Position numbers and translations under genes: made by a program. The notes under the pieces were generated by a model, which saw only the letters and a list, made by a program, of their open reading frames with translations, was not told where the DNA came from and did not search any database. Shown one piece after another: positions 53,816 to 64,000 of a stretch of DNA of 64,000 nt. The first letter of the stretch is position 1; each line of letters starts with the position of its first letter. Source of the DNA: Telmatactis stephensoni (Eukaryota; Cnidaria; Anthozoa; Actiniaria; Isophelliidae); assembly GCA_029948255.1 (NCBI GenBank), contig JALIZF010001629.1:302501-366500 (forward strand), given 5' to 3'.

Positions 53816-55640
53816 TTACAGCGTATGGTCAAGGCGGAGAACCCGGCACCGGAAGTCAACGTAGGTGATCTTGAAACCGGCCTCAGGGTTGGATTTAATT
53901 ATTTCACTCCTTGCAACTCTGACAACAAAGTCCATGTAAACATTGAAAATCAGAGGCGATTCCATGGCACCTTGTCTGCATCCTACAAGAGTATCAAAGA
54001 AGTTAGTGGATCCTTTGATGCATGCTTTTGTACCGGTATATAATGCACGTAGAATAGCTACCAGGCGTGGACATCTTAAGCGGATATTGAGGCCCTGGAA
54101 TAGGGCACTTCTTGGAATCCAATCATATGCCACCTTTAGATCGATAAAGGCAACATAGAGAGGTTTTTGGACTTCTTCAATGTCTTGAGGATTTGGCGTA
54201 GGATAAAGATAGCATTGCATGTCGACTTATTTGCCCGGAAGCCAAATTTGGATGGTAGCATTGACTCGTAATTCTGTCAGATTCTTTCAACTGTTATCCC
54301 TGACACCATCCTTTGAGAGAGTTGCATTTATGCTAAGGCCTCTTTAGTTTTCTGCAAGAGATTTCAGACCTCTAAAGGCGAGTACATGTAATGGACGCTG
54401 ACAGCCAGTTATTGGGAACTTTGAGGCATGACCATATCATCCCAACCAGTAAGGTATGTATTCCAGCAACACAACAGAATCTGAATATTTATTTAAGTTG
54501 TTCTTCATATACCCCATCAGTATCTTGACATCTGCCATTCTTTAATCTTTTCATGCACTTTTTGACTTCTCTAGGATGAGGTGTAGATTCATCAATTTTA
54601 GGTAGGTCATCTGGTGGAAGAAGATGAGGGTATTCCTCCGGGTGTTCCAACTCCAGTTGTGGGACATATGGTTGAGAGGCAAAGTGTTCAGAGAAGTGTG
54701 TTTCTAGTTTCTCTTGCTGAATCAGCAATCTGTTTTCACGTGTCAATGATGTGTGGCATTTCATTAATCTAAATTCCTCTTCTGCATCTCGCTGTTTGCT
54801 TGCAAAGTTTAATTGGCTGGCTTTTGTTTCAAAATAAGCATTTTTAAGCTTTGTGCTCAGCTGTTTCACATCATGAGCAAGTATTTTTTCATCACTAGGT
54901 CTTTCTCGCTGTGGTATTTCACCAGAAATTCTTGATAATCGGGATTAGCTTTCTGTGGAGGCTTCTTGTATGGCATTCGTCAATAGTTCTTTGACTTGGT
55001 CAACTGTTAGAGCATTATTTGGTGGCTGACTGTCCAACGATGCTTCAGGGTTAGTGCCGTACACAACTTGGACAGATGGGTCATCCCTTAAGTGTCATAC
55101 GTCTAGGAACACAGTCGGAGATTGATTCTTGAGGAACATCTTTTTCAATTTCCTTTTAGCTGGATGCGGTGATCTGATTCAAAGGGTTGACTCTGCATAG
55201 GGTATACCCTGCAGTTTCTGGTTGCACATTTTACAAACCATTCCGTCATGATGTAATCTAATCTCCTTTTATATCCCAAATTAGACTTGAAAGACCATCT
55301 ATGTTCATCTGATTTTGTTGCAAACATAGTGTTGAGAATGTAGAGGGATGCATCTTCTGCTGTTTCGATTAGCTTTGTTCCATTAAAGCTTGTTGGGTTT
55401 TGATCGTGATAAGGGCCAACACATTTCCAACTGGAAGGATCGCAATCATGACCAATGGTGGCATTGAAATCACCAGCTGCAGCAATAACTTTATATGATG
55501 AATGATCTTTTTTAGTCTGCTGTATGGCCTTGCCGAGGGTTCAATAGAAGGCTTCTTTGGTGCTACTTGCATATTCTTCCGTTGGACAATAATTCAACTT
55601 CAGCTTGCCATGACCTAATACATCAAAGAGCTTCATTTAC
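53816..55640 (-). pseudogene. Degraded LINE, minus strand (endonuclease and partial reverse transcriptase)
   Basis: In transcription order: endonuclease pieces at 55572-55145 (a GDFNATIG-type block, RRLDYIMTEWF, SDHR); a linker at 54869-54489 (ECMKRLKNGRCQDTDGVYEE-like, KLKNAYF); reverse transcriptase pieces at 54220-53816 (YVAFIDLKVAYDWIPRSALF, GCRQGAMESPLIFNVYMDF). Many stops and frame changes. The YxDD segment is not seen as an intact block. Confidence 0.8.
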
Positions 55641-55662
55641 TGATGCTTAAATCAAGACCACA

Positions 55663-56490
55663 ATGCGAAAAAGAGAGTAAAATTTTGCAACTACCCATAC
55701 TCCTTTTCGGTCTAGTCGCGTAGACTTGAGTCCTCTCATACGACAACCTTTTTTACTCGTACCCAGGCCTACGGCCGGCAACGAGTTATAAACTGCAGAT
55801 GTTTTTTTTTTCTCTGTTTGTGTCGAGAAGAGGCCTTTCTTGCGCAATCGGTCACGTGATGCACTCCTTATTGGTTAAGAGCGTAAGAAACAATGCCCTT
55901 CATTCATCACCTTTAAGCGCGTGCAAACTCTTCGTAGTGAAGGCAAGCCAGGGACTTTAGGAATGCAAGATGGCCGACTTCAAAGAAAATAGCTTTCAGA
56001 GACAGGCTTTTCCTGCAGTAGAACAATGGAAAGTGGAGCTTTTAACTCGAGATATACCTATATACTTATAAGAGCTTCAGGATGGGCTGTTATTTTGAGC
56101 TTCATCTCCAATACTTTGACCAAATATCGAACTCTAAATGGAGTACTTGAAAGGCGGCCCTCGCGATAAAGACTATTTCCTATGAGCTGGGAATCTACGA
56201 ATTTCTCATCCTACATGTTGCTAAACGAACATACATAGAAGCAAGTCAATTATCTTCCTCATTCAAGCATTGAAGAGATCTTGAGAGGTTTTTGTACTGA
56301 ATTTTAATATCGGAATTCTGGAGCAGATCATTGCATGAAACTTGACCTTGTATTGCGCTTTTGGTCACGTAACGTCTTTTATTCATATACACCTATTTCA
56401 AAAAAGGTTGTCGTATAAGAGCTCTCAAGCCCACGTGACTAGACCGAAAAGGAGTATGGGAAGTAGCAAAACTTTACTTTCTTTCAAGCT
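55663..56490. mobile_element. Inverted-repeat element, ends near CCCATACTCCTTTTCGGTC
   Basis: About 95-bp terminal inverted repeats: AGTAAAATTTTGCAACTACC, then CCCATACTCC, GGTCTAGTCGCGTAGACTTG and ACGACAACC on the left, mirrored at 56390-56490. A third, diverged end lies at 56597-56645. No coding region. Confidence 0.75.
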
Positions 56491-58292
56491 TTGGTATTGA
56501 CTTTTATCATCCGTAAGTGAAGTTCTTTGGTGTATAAGGTCAGAGCAAGCTGAATTTGAGTAATCGTGTAGAATTTTGTGGTTTTATAACTTTAGTGATT
56601 TCTTCCCATACTCCCTTTCGGGTGAGTCGTGTAGGCTTGATACCGACAATGTTTATTGAAATAGGTGTATAAAACATCCGAAACATGAACAAAAAAATAC
56701 ACGATTTGTTATTGTGTCAAAAACGCCGTTGTAGAAGTCTTTACAGCAAACAATTTAGATATATAGTGAAATAAGAATTTGAATAAACTGGTATATTTTT
56801 GCATGTTGGAGATATCTAATACCCATGCATGATAATAGAAGGACAAAGGCAAACACTAATAGCTGGTGACAGACAAATTGACTAATCAGATATTCTTTAG
56901 TTTAAGAGAGTACGAACGGGGCCGGTCATTGGAGCCTCTCCTAAAACGGGGGCTCCCAGGGCACGAGTGAACGCACGTGTGCGTCTAGTTGAAATAGGTA
57001 TATATTGAGATCAAACTAGACCGCAAAATTTATATTTAGAACTGACAGAACCGAGAAAGAATATGCAGAACATTTGTTTCAAAAGAGCTAGCTAGAAGGA
57101 AAATCCATGCATTTTACAATTGGCACATTCCATAAAAGCAGATGAAAGTGTTGGTTATATAAAGCGCCTTTCGTCATAATGGTGAATTACCGATTTTTCC
57201 AGTGGAAGATAGTTTAGCGTTTTTCGGGAGGACCCAACGACTTTTACTACCATTTATCAAGAAAACTAATTTTACCGACAACAAAATTGAGCGATTTTCA
57301 TAAATTCACTAAACTATGTTGTCGCTAAAACAGCAACCTACATAAAATCATGTGAAAACGTGAAGTCAAATACGGTGATCCAAGAGATTATTCTCGTATT
57401 ATCCTCGTTTTTATCATTGAGTTTCTTTTTTGTTCTCTCCCTTGCCTTGTGGATTTTTTCTCCGGGTACTCCGGTTTTTCTTCCCTCGGTAAAAACGAAC
57501 TAGTTTCAATCTAAGCTGTGCTCCGTGACCAGACATGGGTTGCATGGTGGCTGCTACGTGTGTGTGTGTGTATGTATCTGTATAACTATATCTCGTAATG
57601 AAAGTGTCTTTGTATAGCTTTGACTTGATCACCTTGAGCTGCAAGGAAGGGTGATGAGCTACCCCAGATTTATCGATTTATTTTTACAAGCAGTGAAACA
57701 GGCAAACCGTTTACGAGAACAACATATCGGGAACAGTGATAAACGAAATATTCTCTGAAATCTGGGACAATGTGCTGAATTGTTCATCATCTACTCACCA
57801 GTTTGACCAGGCAAAATTGTCTAAATTACACCATTTTTAATCCATCTCGACTCCTTGATCTCTGATGAAGCAAATGGCAAAAAGAATTATTTAGAAAAAA
57901 TATTCCCTACATAGCAATAATGACAGAATCACCTTTCAGTGACTTTCAAACGCCTACGCAACCGCTAATTTGCGTTTTCTGTCAATCAAAAGTAAATATC
58001 ACTAATACGAAGAACTTTTGATACCAAAATGATTATATAGCTAATATATACTCTCAAAAGATCAAATTTGGTCATTTGGTAGGATTTTGTTGAGGTTGGC
58101 GGAAGCGAATAACCAAATTCCAACGGACTGTCTGAAGGTCAGAGTTCGCAGAATACCGAAAACCGCAGTAATGTTGATTGAAGTATGAAAGCTCTAGAAC
58201 ACCAATCCCCCTGCCTTCCACACACCCATAAACCCACCCACTCCATACAGTTTTTGCATATTTTTACTGTGAATGGATGAGATAGAACTATA
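56491..58292. other. Intergenic; repeat fragments only
   Basis: 56597-56680 is another end of the preceding element family. 57411-57515 is a SINE body fragment (TCTCCCTTGCCTT, TTCTTCCCTCGGTAAAAACG) in the same family as 35255-35500. 57555-57575 is a short (GT)n. No gene recognised. Confidence 0.5.
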
Positions 58293-58299
58293 CTGCAAC

Positions 58300-58761
58300 C
58301 ACAGGTAGCCCAAGTTCACTATGAAAGATGATTTACTAGAGAATATAGGGTGACTTCTGAATGTACGATATTTTGCTTTAAATCTTAATAAAATTTACCT
58401 ATTTACTGACAGTGGTTTCTTGTTGTTCTCAATGACCTCCCGAGTGAGTTTCAGCGATTTTTGTAGGAACACAGAGAGCCCAAGCTCGATATTTACATAT
58501 TTATAGTAAATGTTTAAAAAAAAGACATGATTGTTGCAAAATGCTGAAGAATGGAGGATGATTTATCGCCACATACATCTACTATAAATATGCAAATATC
58601 GAGCTTGGGCTCCCTGTGGTAGGAGGTCAATGAGAACAACAAGAAACCACTGTCAGTATTTTGATAAATTTTATTAAGATTTAAGGCAAAAGTCGTACGT
58701 TCAAAAGTCACCCTATATTCTCTAGTAAATCATCTCTCATAGTGAACTTGGGCTACCTGTG
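58300..58761. mobile_element. CACAGGTAGCCCAAG MITE, 7-bp TSD, with nested copy
   Basis: 462-bp inverted repeat flanked by CTGCAAC at 58293-58299 and 58762-58768. Same ends as the element at 695-1054. A second element is inserted in its loop (58470-58618). Confidence 0.88.
58470..58618. mobile_element. Nested related MITE (CACAG...GAGCCCAAGCTCGA)
   Basis: 149-bp palindrome with ends CACAGAGAGCCCAAGCTCGA and the complement of CACAGGGAGCCCAAGCTCGA. Flanked by GTAGGAA (58463-58469) and GTAGGAG (58619-58625), a 7-bp duplication with one mismatch. Confidence 0.75.
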
Positions 58762-59041
58762 CTGCAACCAAGCAGAATGTTGTGACAATACCAGGAAAAG
58801 GGTTTAGGATTTCCTTTCATTCTTTATTATCTAATGAGCACTTGCCCAAATGACCCAAAGGGAGTTTTGTGTAAAATTGATGACATCAAAGCCACAACTT
58901 TTGTTGCTATTCTCTACCATAAGAGACAGGCCAATAATTAGAGGAGGAGGGCTGGTGCATTATATTTTTGGCCTGTATGATTTTGAGTGCCCCTCCCTTT
59001 CCTTATGTATAAAAAAAGTTGGCCCTCCCCTAAATACTTGC

Positions 59042-59330
59042 ACAAGGAGGCAGCATGGCCGAGTGGTCAGAGCATTGGTCTCTCAATCTGGCGGTCCCAG
59101 GTTCGATTCCCGCTCTGGCCACTAGCTGAGACTGAATTTGTTCCGATTTCGATTAGTTCAAATTCAGTTTCTCGGCCATGCTTGTAATATAGCCAACTGG
59201 TTTGCCTCCTTGGCAGTTGGGATTCTTAATCCATTTATGTTTGATTATACTTCATTTCATTTCAGTTAATTTCAACCGCATTTGATTATATACAAATAGA
59301 TATTTGCGGTATATAAATCTTAAACATTGT
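59042..59330 (+). mobile_element. tRNA-derived SINE followed by (TTA)n
   Basis: tRNA-Leu/Ser-like head at 59050-59121: A box TGGCCGAGTGG, B box GGTTCGATTCC, ending CTCTGGCCAC. The body runs to GCGGTATATAAATCTTAAAC, a tail reminiscent of LINE 3' ends, then TTA repeats. I treat it as a SINE, not a tRNA gene. Confidence 0.78.
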
Positions 59331-59333
59331 TGT

Positions 59334-59459
<126 letters not shown>

Positions 59460-59639
59460 CAATTTTTTCTGGCCCTCCCCCTCCCCCTCCCCCATAACTT
59501 ATAATGTACGTATATCAATGTTAAAATTTTATTTACAATGTTTTTAAGTTGGTCATTGAACACAGAAAAATTGCAAAATGATTACCAGCGCTTGGTATTT
59601 TGATGCTCTGTGTTCCGTAAAGTAACTAAAGATGTCAAA

Positions 59640-59870
59640 TAGTGGGGTTTTGAAACACAGGAAAATTGTTGTATAAAGAAAACAGTACCGTCAGTGAGTT
59701 TCTTTAACTAATCAGTATTCTTTATATAAAGCATACTAATGAACTCTTTAAACAAAAGAATTCAAAAGACTTCATTAGTATGCTTTATATAGAGAATACT
59801 AATTAGTTATAAAAGCTCACTGACCGTACTTGTTTTCTTTACCCCACAATTTCCCTGTGCTTCAAAGCTC
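59640..59870. repeat. Inverted-repeat MITE
   Basis: GAAACACAGGAAAATTG and GAAAACAGTACCGTCAGTGA on the left are mirrored with small changes at 59810-59870. Inner arms share TTAGTATGCTTTATATA. Confidence 0.7.
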
Positions 59871-60083
59871 TCACCACTTGACACCTTTAGTCACTCTATG
59901 GAATATAAAGCACCAAAATACTAAGCGCTGATTGGGCGAGTGAGTGTGATCATTTTCTAAGTAAGGGTTGAAGAATGAACACGAGTGTTCCATGGGATAT
60001 AGAGTCCCAAGCATTGGATCATTCTTTAACTGTCTTAGAATATGATCACACTCATGAGTATTCCTCATAGTAGAACTGAAGCA

Positions 60084-60218
60084 TTTAAAAACACGTACTT
60101 TGTTCGAATCTGTTGTTTATGGAATGATTTACCGTTAAATGTAAGAGAGTCTGATTCACTGCCAGTCTTTCGTAGGAAGTTAGTCGCTTTGTATCATAAC
60201 AAATTTAATGTCGATTGA
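60084..60218 (+). pseudogene. LINE carboxy-terminal remnant
   Basis: Frame reads FKNTYFVRICCLWNDLPLNV, then RESDSLPVFRRKLVALYHNK and a stop. It is the WN-x-LP ... F-R-x-L block that ends many LINE reverse transcriptases. Too short to classify. Confidence 0.7.
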
Positions 60219-60369
60219 GTTTGTTGTGGTAAAAAGCGATTAACTTTTTACATATATTTTTTTATATTTTTTATTCATTAGTTATTTTATTTGTAGATAC
60301 TTAAATTGCATTATTTATTGCATTTACGATATATTTTTAAATAGATTGTATATATTTTTATCTAAGGGG

Positions 60370-60458
60370 GCCTATGGTATGGAATCTTGAATTCTGTTAT
60401 AGGCCCCCTCAGATTCATTAGATTTTTACGAAATGTAATGAATTTGAAATTTGATTAA
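60370..60458. repeat. Dispersed repeat, copy 2 (inverted relative to 26222-26308)
   Basis: GGAATCTTGAATTCTGTTAT, GGCCCCCTCAGATTC and AATTTGAAATTTGATTA are the reverse complement of the block at 26222-26308. Confidence 0.8.
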
Positions 60459-60676
60459 ATAAATAAATTAAATAAATGAGCAATTTATCCGCTTTTATTC
60501 AGTGCCAGTAAATTTTATACATTTCTTTTAACCTAATTTTATACACAAAAAAGTTTGGCCCTCCCCTTAAGACTTGCACAATTCTTTCTGGACCTCCCTT
60601 TTAGCCTGCATGAAAAATAATGACCCTCCTCCCATTTGTACCAGCCCTCCCCCTCTAATTATTGACCTGTCCCTAA

Positions 60677-61870
60677 TGCTGTCTGTCTGTTTTTGAGGGT
60701 AGTTATAATTGTAATTCGAATCAAACAAGATGTAATTTAAATCTGTTTCATCTAAAGTACACTAGTTATCCCCAAAAACAGAAGACATTATGGTTAGGTG
60801 AAAGTAGAGAATATGCACAACTAAACTCTCTAACTTCTGGCCAAGATATTCAACACACATTTTGATTTCTGACAACAGATTGATCCCAGAGAAAAAGTCC
60901 TTGTGTCAGATCAGAACAACACAAAGTATGATACCTAAATTACACTGAAAAAAAAACCAGACTGGCAACCTTGATAATTTATGGCAAAGATGATGTGTAA
61001 TTTGTTGAGTTTATTTTGCAAATGAATGGTTCAATGTGAAAACAGAGAGATTTTGAAGATATTTTTTCAATGGTATGAAATGATATGATTAACTTTCCTA
61101 TGATGGAAAAATTAAAAAGTCACTAAGGTCATTTTCACAGGGAACCCTTCAAATTATCCTACATGTATGTACAGACTCTATAACCACACTTTTGAGATCA
61201 AAAATATAATACCAAAATAATATGTAGACTGCTAAACATTTTGCCATACATGTAGGTGAAAAAAGTGACTCCAAATTTCAAGTCCAAAAATGGTCATCAC
61301 AATGAATTTCAACAATGTGCACTTGAGGTTACAAGATTGTGTCTACATTTATTATGAATGAATGACCTAGCCTTATTGAGATAAAACACATTCACTGCTT
61401 TCTTTACCAACTTGTGTTTATAGTTTAAATAAAATGTCTCTCCTGGGTAAATTAAGTTTGACATCATCACAAGATTAAAAAGGTTTCAGAGTAGATGTTG
61501 TATGACTGTGAAAATAGCACTAAACAGTCATAAGACAGTTACAGTAGGAATTGTGAATATTTTGACATTGTGTTTTTATCATATATATCAACACTGTCTC
61601 ATGGATGAATAGGACCAACCAAAAAAGTGCATGTGAAAAGATCATAAAATTAACTGACCAATATTATTTTCTTAATTAACAGTTACAATACATGTACATT
61701 TTCATGATACTATCATTTATTAAAAACTTTAAATTAGAAATCAAGTTATTATTGTACTACATATGTGATATAAATAATATAGTATGAAAAATATCACTGA
61801 CAGAAAATACTCAATTTTCATGTGCTCTACTGGTGTCTCCAGTCTAGTTTTGCTTTCTGTGGGAATTATT
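60677..61870. other. No gene recognised
   Basis: AT-rich sequence without a credible exon or clear repeat. Confidence 0.35.
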
Positions 61871-61973
61871 ACATCAATATACTTTAATCCAGTCATGATT
61901 TGATCAGCAAGCTAAGTAAATTATTTACTTAGCTTGCTGATCAAATCATGACTGGATTAAAGTATATTGATGT
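61871..61973. repeat. Perfect 50-bp-arm hairpin
   Basis: Two exactly complementary 50-bp arms (starting ACATCAATATACTTTAATCC) separated by TTA at 61921-61923. It sits inside a locally duplicated segment. Confidence 0.92.
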
Positions 61974-63480
61974 ATCTGAAAATTCAAGATTTAGATTTTT
62001 AAATCTAAAAAAAAAACTACCAATATTACTTCTTGGAATATTTTATGTAACAGTGTATCAAGCTATAAATTACTTTCTTTTGTGTTATTAATGAGTCATC
62101 CATAAATACTATTTGCTTGTAGAATCCACCAATAAATGTCTATGACATACATGTCTCTTTTTAGCTAAATATCTTGAGTACATAGAGCACCACACAGTCA
62201 CAGCATGGTTACGGCTGGAATTTTGAATATTGTACAGACATCACGGCACTGACACGGTCACGGCACAGCGCAGTCCATTTCATATGAAATCTGCTCTAAT
62301 ATTTTTTGTGTCTAATAGTTGGACAATCCTTGCTCATGTAAGCCAGTGAGGAGCAGGAGAGAGGAGCAATATTATTGTGGCTCTGTCAGTTCAATAGTGT
62401 GTGGCACAGATGAGCATGTATTTAATAAAGGCCTAGTACCTTCCATGTGCCATTCTGAAATATTCAAATTTTAGTCAAAGGTGTCTAGGCAGTTATAATT
62501 AAATCAAACTTTAGACACCAAACTTTTCTTGTAAATATTTCTTTACATTAATTTGATAGGGGAAAACGGTTGGTATGGCATCTGAACTAGACCTAAATAG
62601 CCAAGGTTTTGATGAACTTGTTAACTTATTCTACATATTACGACATGCTTACGTAGGAGATCACGAGTTGCGTGGTAGCTAGGCAGTCATTCATTATACT
62701 ATGAATAAATTGAACCTGCTGGTCACGATGGTGCTGTTAGGCAAGCTGCTTATCAAAGGAAGAATAAGCAAATCAAGCCAGGATATAACAGAACAGATAA
62801 GTAATGATTTAGCCATTGATAATATTGAAGTCTAACAGTTCAATAGCCACTAATTTTGTTTTATCACATACAACAAAACTGTCTTCTAACAGAATGACCT
62901 TCATCGCATCCAAGGCCACCACTGATGGTGAGTGCAATGAAGGATAAATTAAAGCGTGTAATTTATAAACTAACTGCTAAATTAAACAACAGATAAAAAA
63001 CATGTAAAATCTTACCACTAATTGTCATTGATAAAATAATCGATTCTATATCAAATTAATTGCCAAGAAAGGTGGATGTAATTATGCTAGGTAGTTACTA
63101 TGTGTGCTACTTCTGTCTCTGTTCTAATTTATTTTCAATTATGGTTTACAAACCCATTAGTCAGTCATGATTTGATTTACAAGTAAATAATATTGTCAAG
63201 GTGAAAATTCAAGATTTGGATTCAAACTAACATACTGCTTGGAATAATATTAATGGCACTCAGTGATCAAATTTGTAACAATTAATGTCTAATAGTTACT
63301 ATCTTTGGTGATAGTAACAAGCCATCCTGCATTAATACTGTGCTTGTAGAATCCACCAATAAATGTTGATGTTTTTGCTAAATATCTTAAGTACATAATC
63401 ATTTCTGTGGTATCTAATATTAGGCGATCCTTGCTTACTGAAGCCTGACACTCTTACAGAGTTGTGTCTGAAGTATACAT
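61974..63480 (+). repeat. Local tandem duplication (about 1.2 kb offset)
   Basis: GAAAATTCAAGATTTAGATT (61979) recurs at 63203. GCTTGTAGAATCCACCAATA and GCTAAATATCTT follow in both copies at matching distances, with indels. No coding frame in either copy. Confidence 0.65.
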
Positions 63481-64000
63481 GTAAGCATCATCCAAGCAGG
63501 GAGTGAGTTATTTAGTTTAATCACTATAGGTAACCATCACTTGTGGACCAATCATTGTTGAGATAAGTTCAATAAGGCCAACAGGTAACCATTCATGTAT
63601 GTCACTTTTTGTCTGAAAATATTTGCATATATAGTCATGCCGTGACCTTAAGATGTACATATTGAATGACACTTAGTGTTCTAGGATTCATTCTAATGTA
63701 TGCAGAATGATGGAATTTAATACACTTATTTTCAGCAAAGCCTATTAAAGTTTAGAGGCTTGTTTTGTCGGAATGGGTGTGTCCATTATACTGTACACAC
63801 TTTGCAAAAAAAAATAACGATTTGTGCAATACCTCTCTATCAATACGAGCAGGTCAATCCAGCTTAAATTACAACTGAGCATCATATTACTTTTCTTATA
63901 GATTTAAATATGTTCAAAACTCATAAAGCCTACATTTTTTCCTCAAACTCAAGCAAAACGTAGCCTTGATTTTGATTTAGTAAAAACTATTGCCAAAAGA
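63481..64000. other. No feature recognised
   Basis: AT-rich sequence with no exon or repeat that I can support. Confidence 0.35.

Noticed and set aside
59050..59121. Functional tRNA-Leu or tRNA-Ser gene
   Set aside because: A and B boxes are present, but the sequence runs straight into a SINE body and TTA tail, and I could not close a convincing cloverleaf with an anticodon.

Overview
The window is animal genomic DNA. It is intron-rich and AT-rich, and most non-genic sequence is inverted-repeat transposons, SINEs and dead retroelements. The mind-bomb and RCHY-type genes are metazoan. The tRNA-derived SINEs, the Penelope-like remnant and the inverted repeat at 42.1 kb resemble what I remember of anthozoan (coral or anemone) genomes. 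I place it there with moderate confidence; nothing in the window proves the species.

Layout. 0.4-11.4 kb, + strand: a complete MIB2-type E3 ubiquitin ligase in 19 exons, about 977 residues, with every intron phase consistent. 12.4-17.1 kb: a satellite of roughly 78-90 bp monomers, broken by later insertions. 17.3-24.1 kb, - strand: a gene ending in CHY, CTCHY and RING-H2 zinc modules (RCHY1/PIRH2-like), with no recognisable 5' part. 26.4-28.8 kb: an apparently complete PIF/Harbinger transposon with nuclease, accessory protein and about 165-bp terminal inverted repeats. 30.2-33.2 kb: fold-back repeats, a SINE and a pogo-like element. 34.6-45.6 kb, - strand: the full-length tandem paralogue of the 17-24 kb gene, about 2,122 residues in 5 exons, with a 933-codon first exon that looks TPR-like. 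Its introns hold a dead LINE, a SINE and MITEs. 45.6-64 kb: no host gene recognised; LINE pieces, a GIY-YIG/hammerhead Penelope-like remnant, a 1.45-kb TTAA fold-back, nested MITEs with 7-bp target duplications, a 1.75-kb TAA-flanked element and a local duplication carrying a perfect hairpin.

How the genes relate. Both host gene types are RING ubiquitin-ligase families. MIB2 proteins ubiquitinate Notch ligands and other targets. RCHY1-type proteins bind substrates through zinc modules. The two RCHY-like genes are head-to-tail duplicates. The shorter copy matches the longer only from the end of the longer copy's first exon onward, so it has lost, or never received, the TPR-like half. Because they are paralogous, the two loci act as reference sites for each other: they date a LINE insertion in one intron and suggest the satellite beside the short copy grew from a sequence that is single-copy beside the long one.
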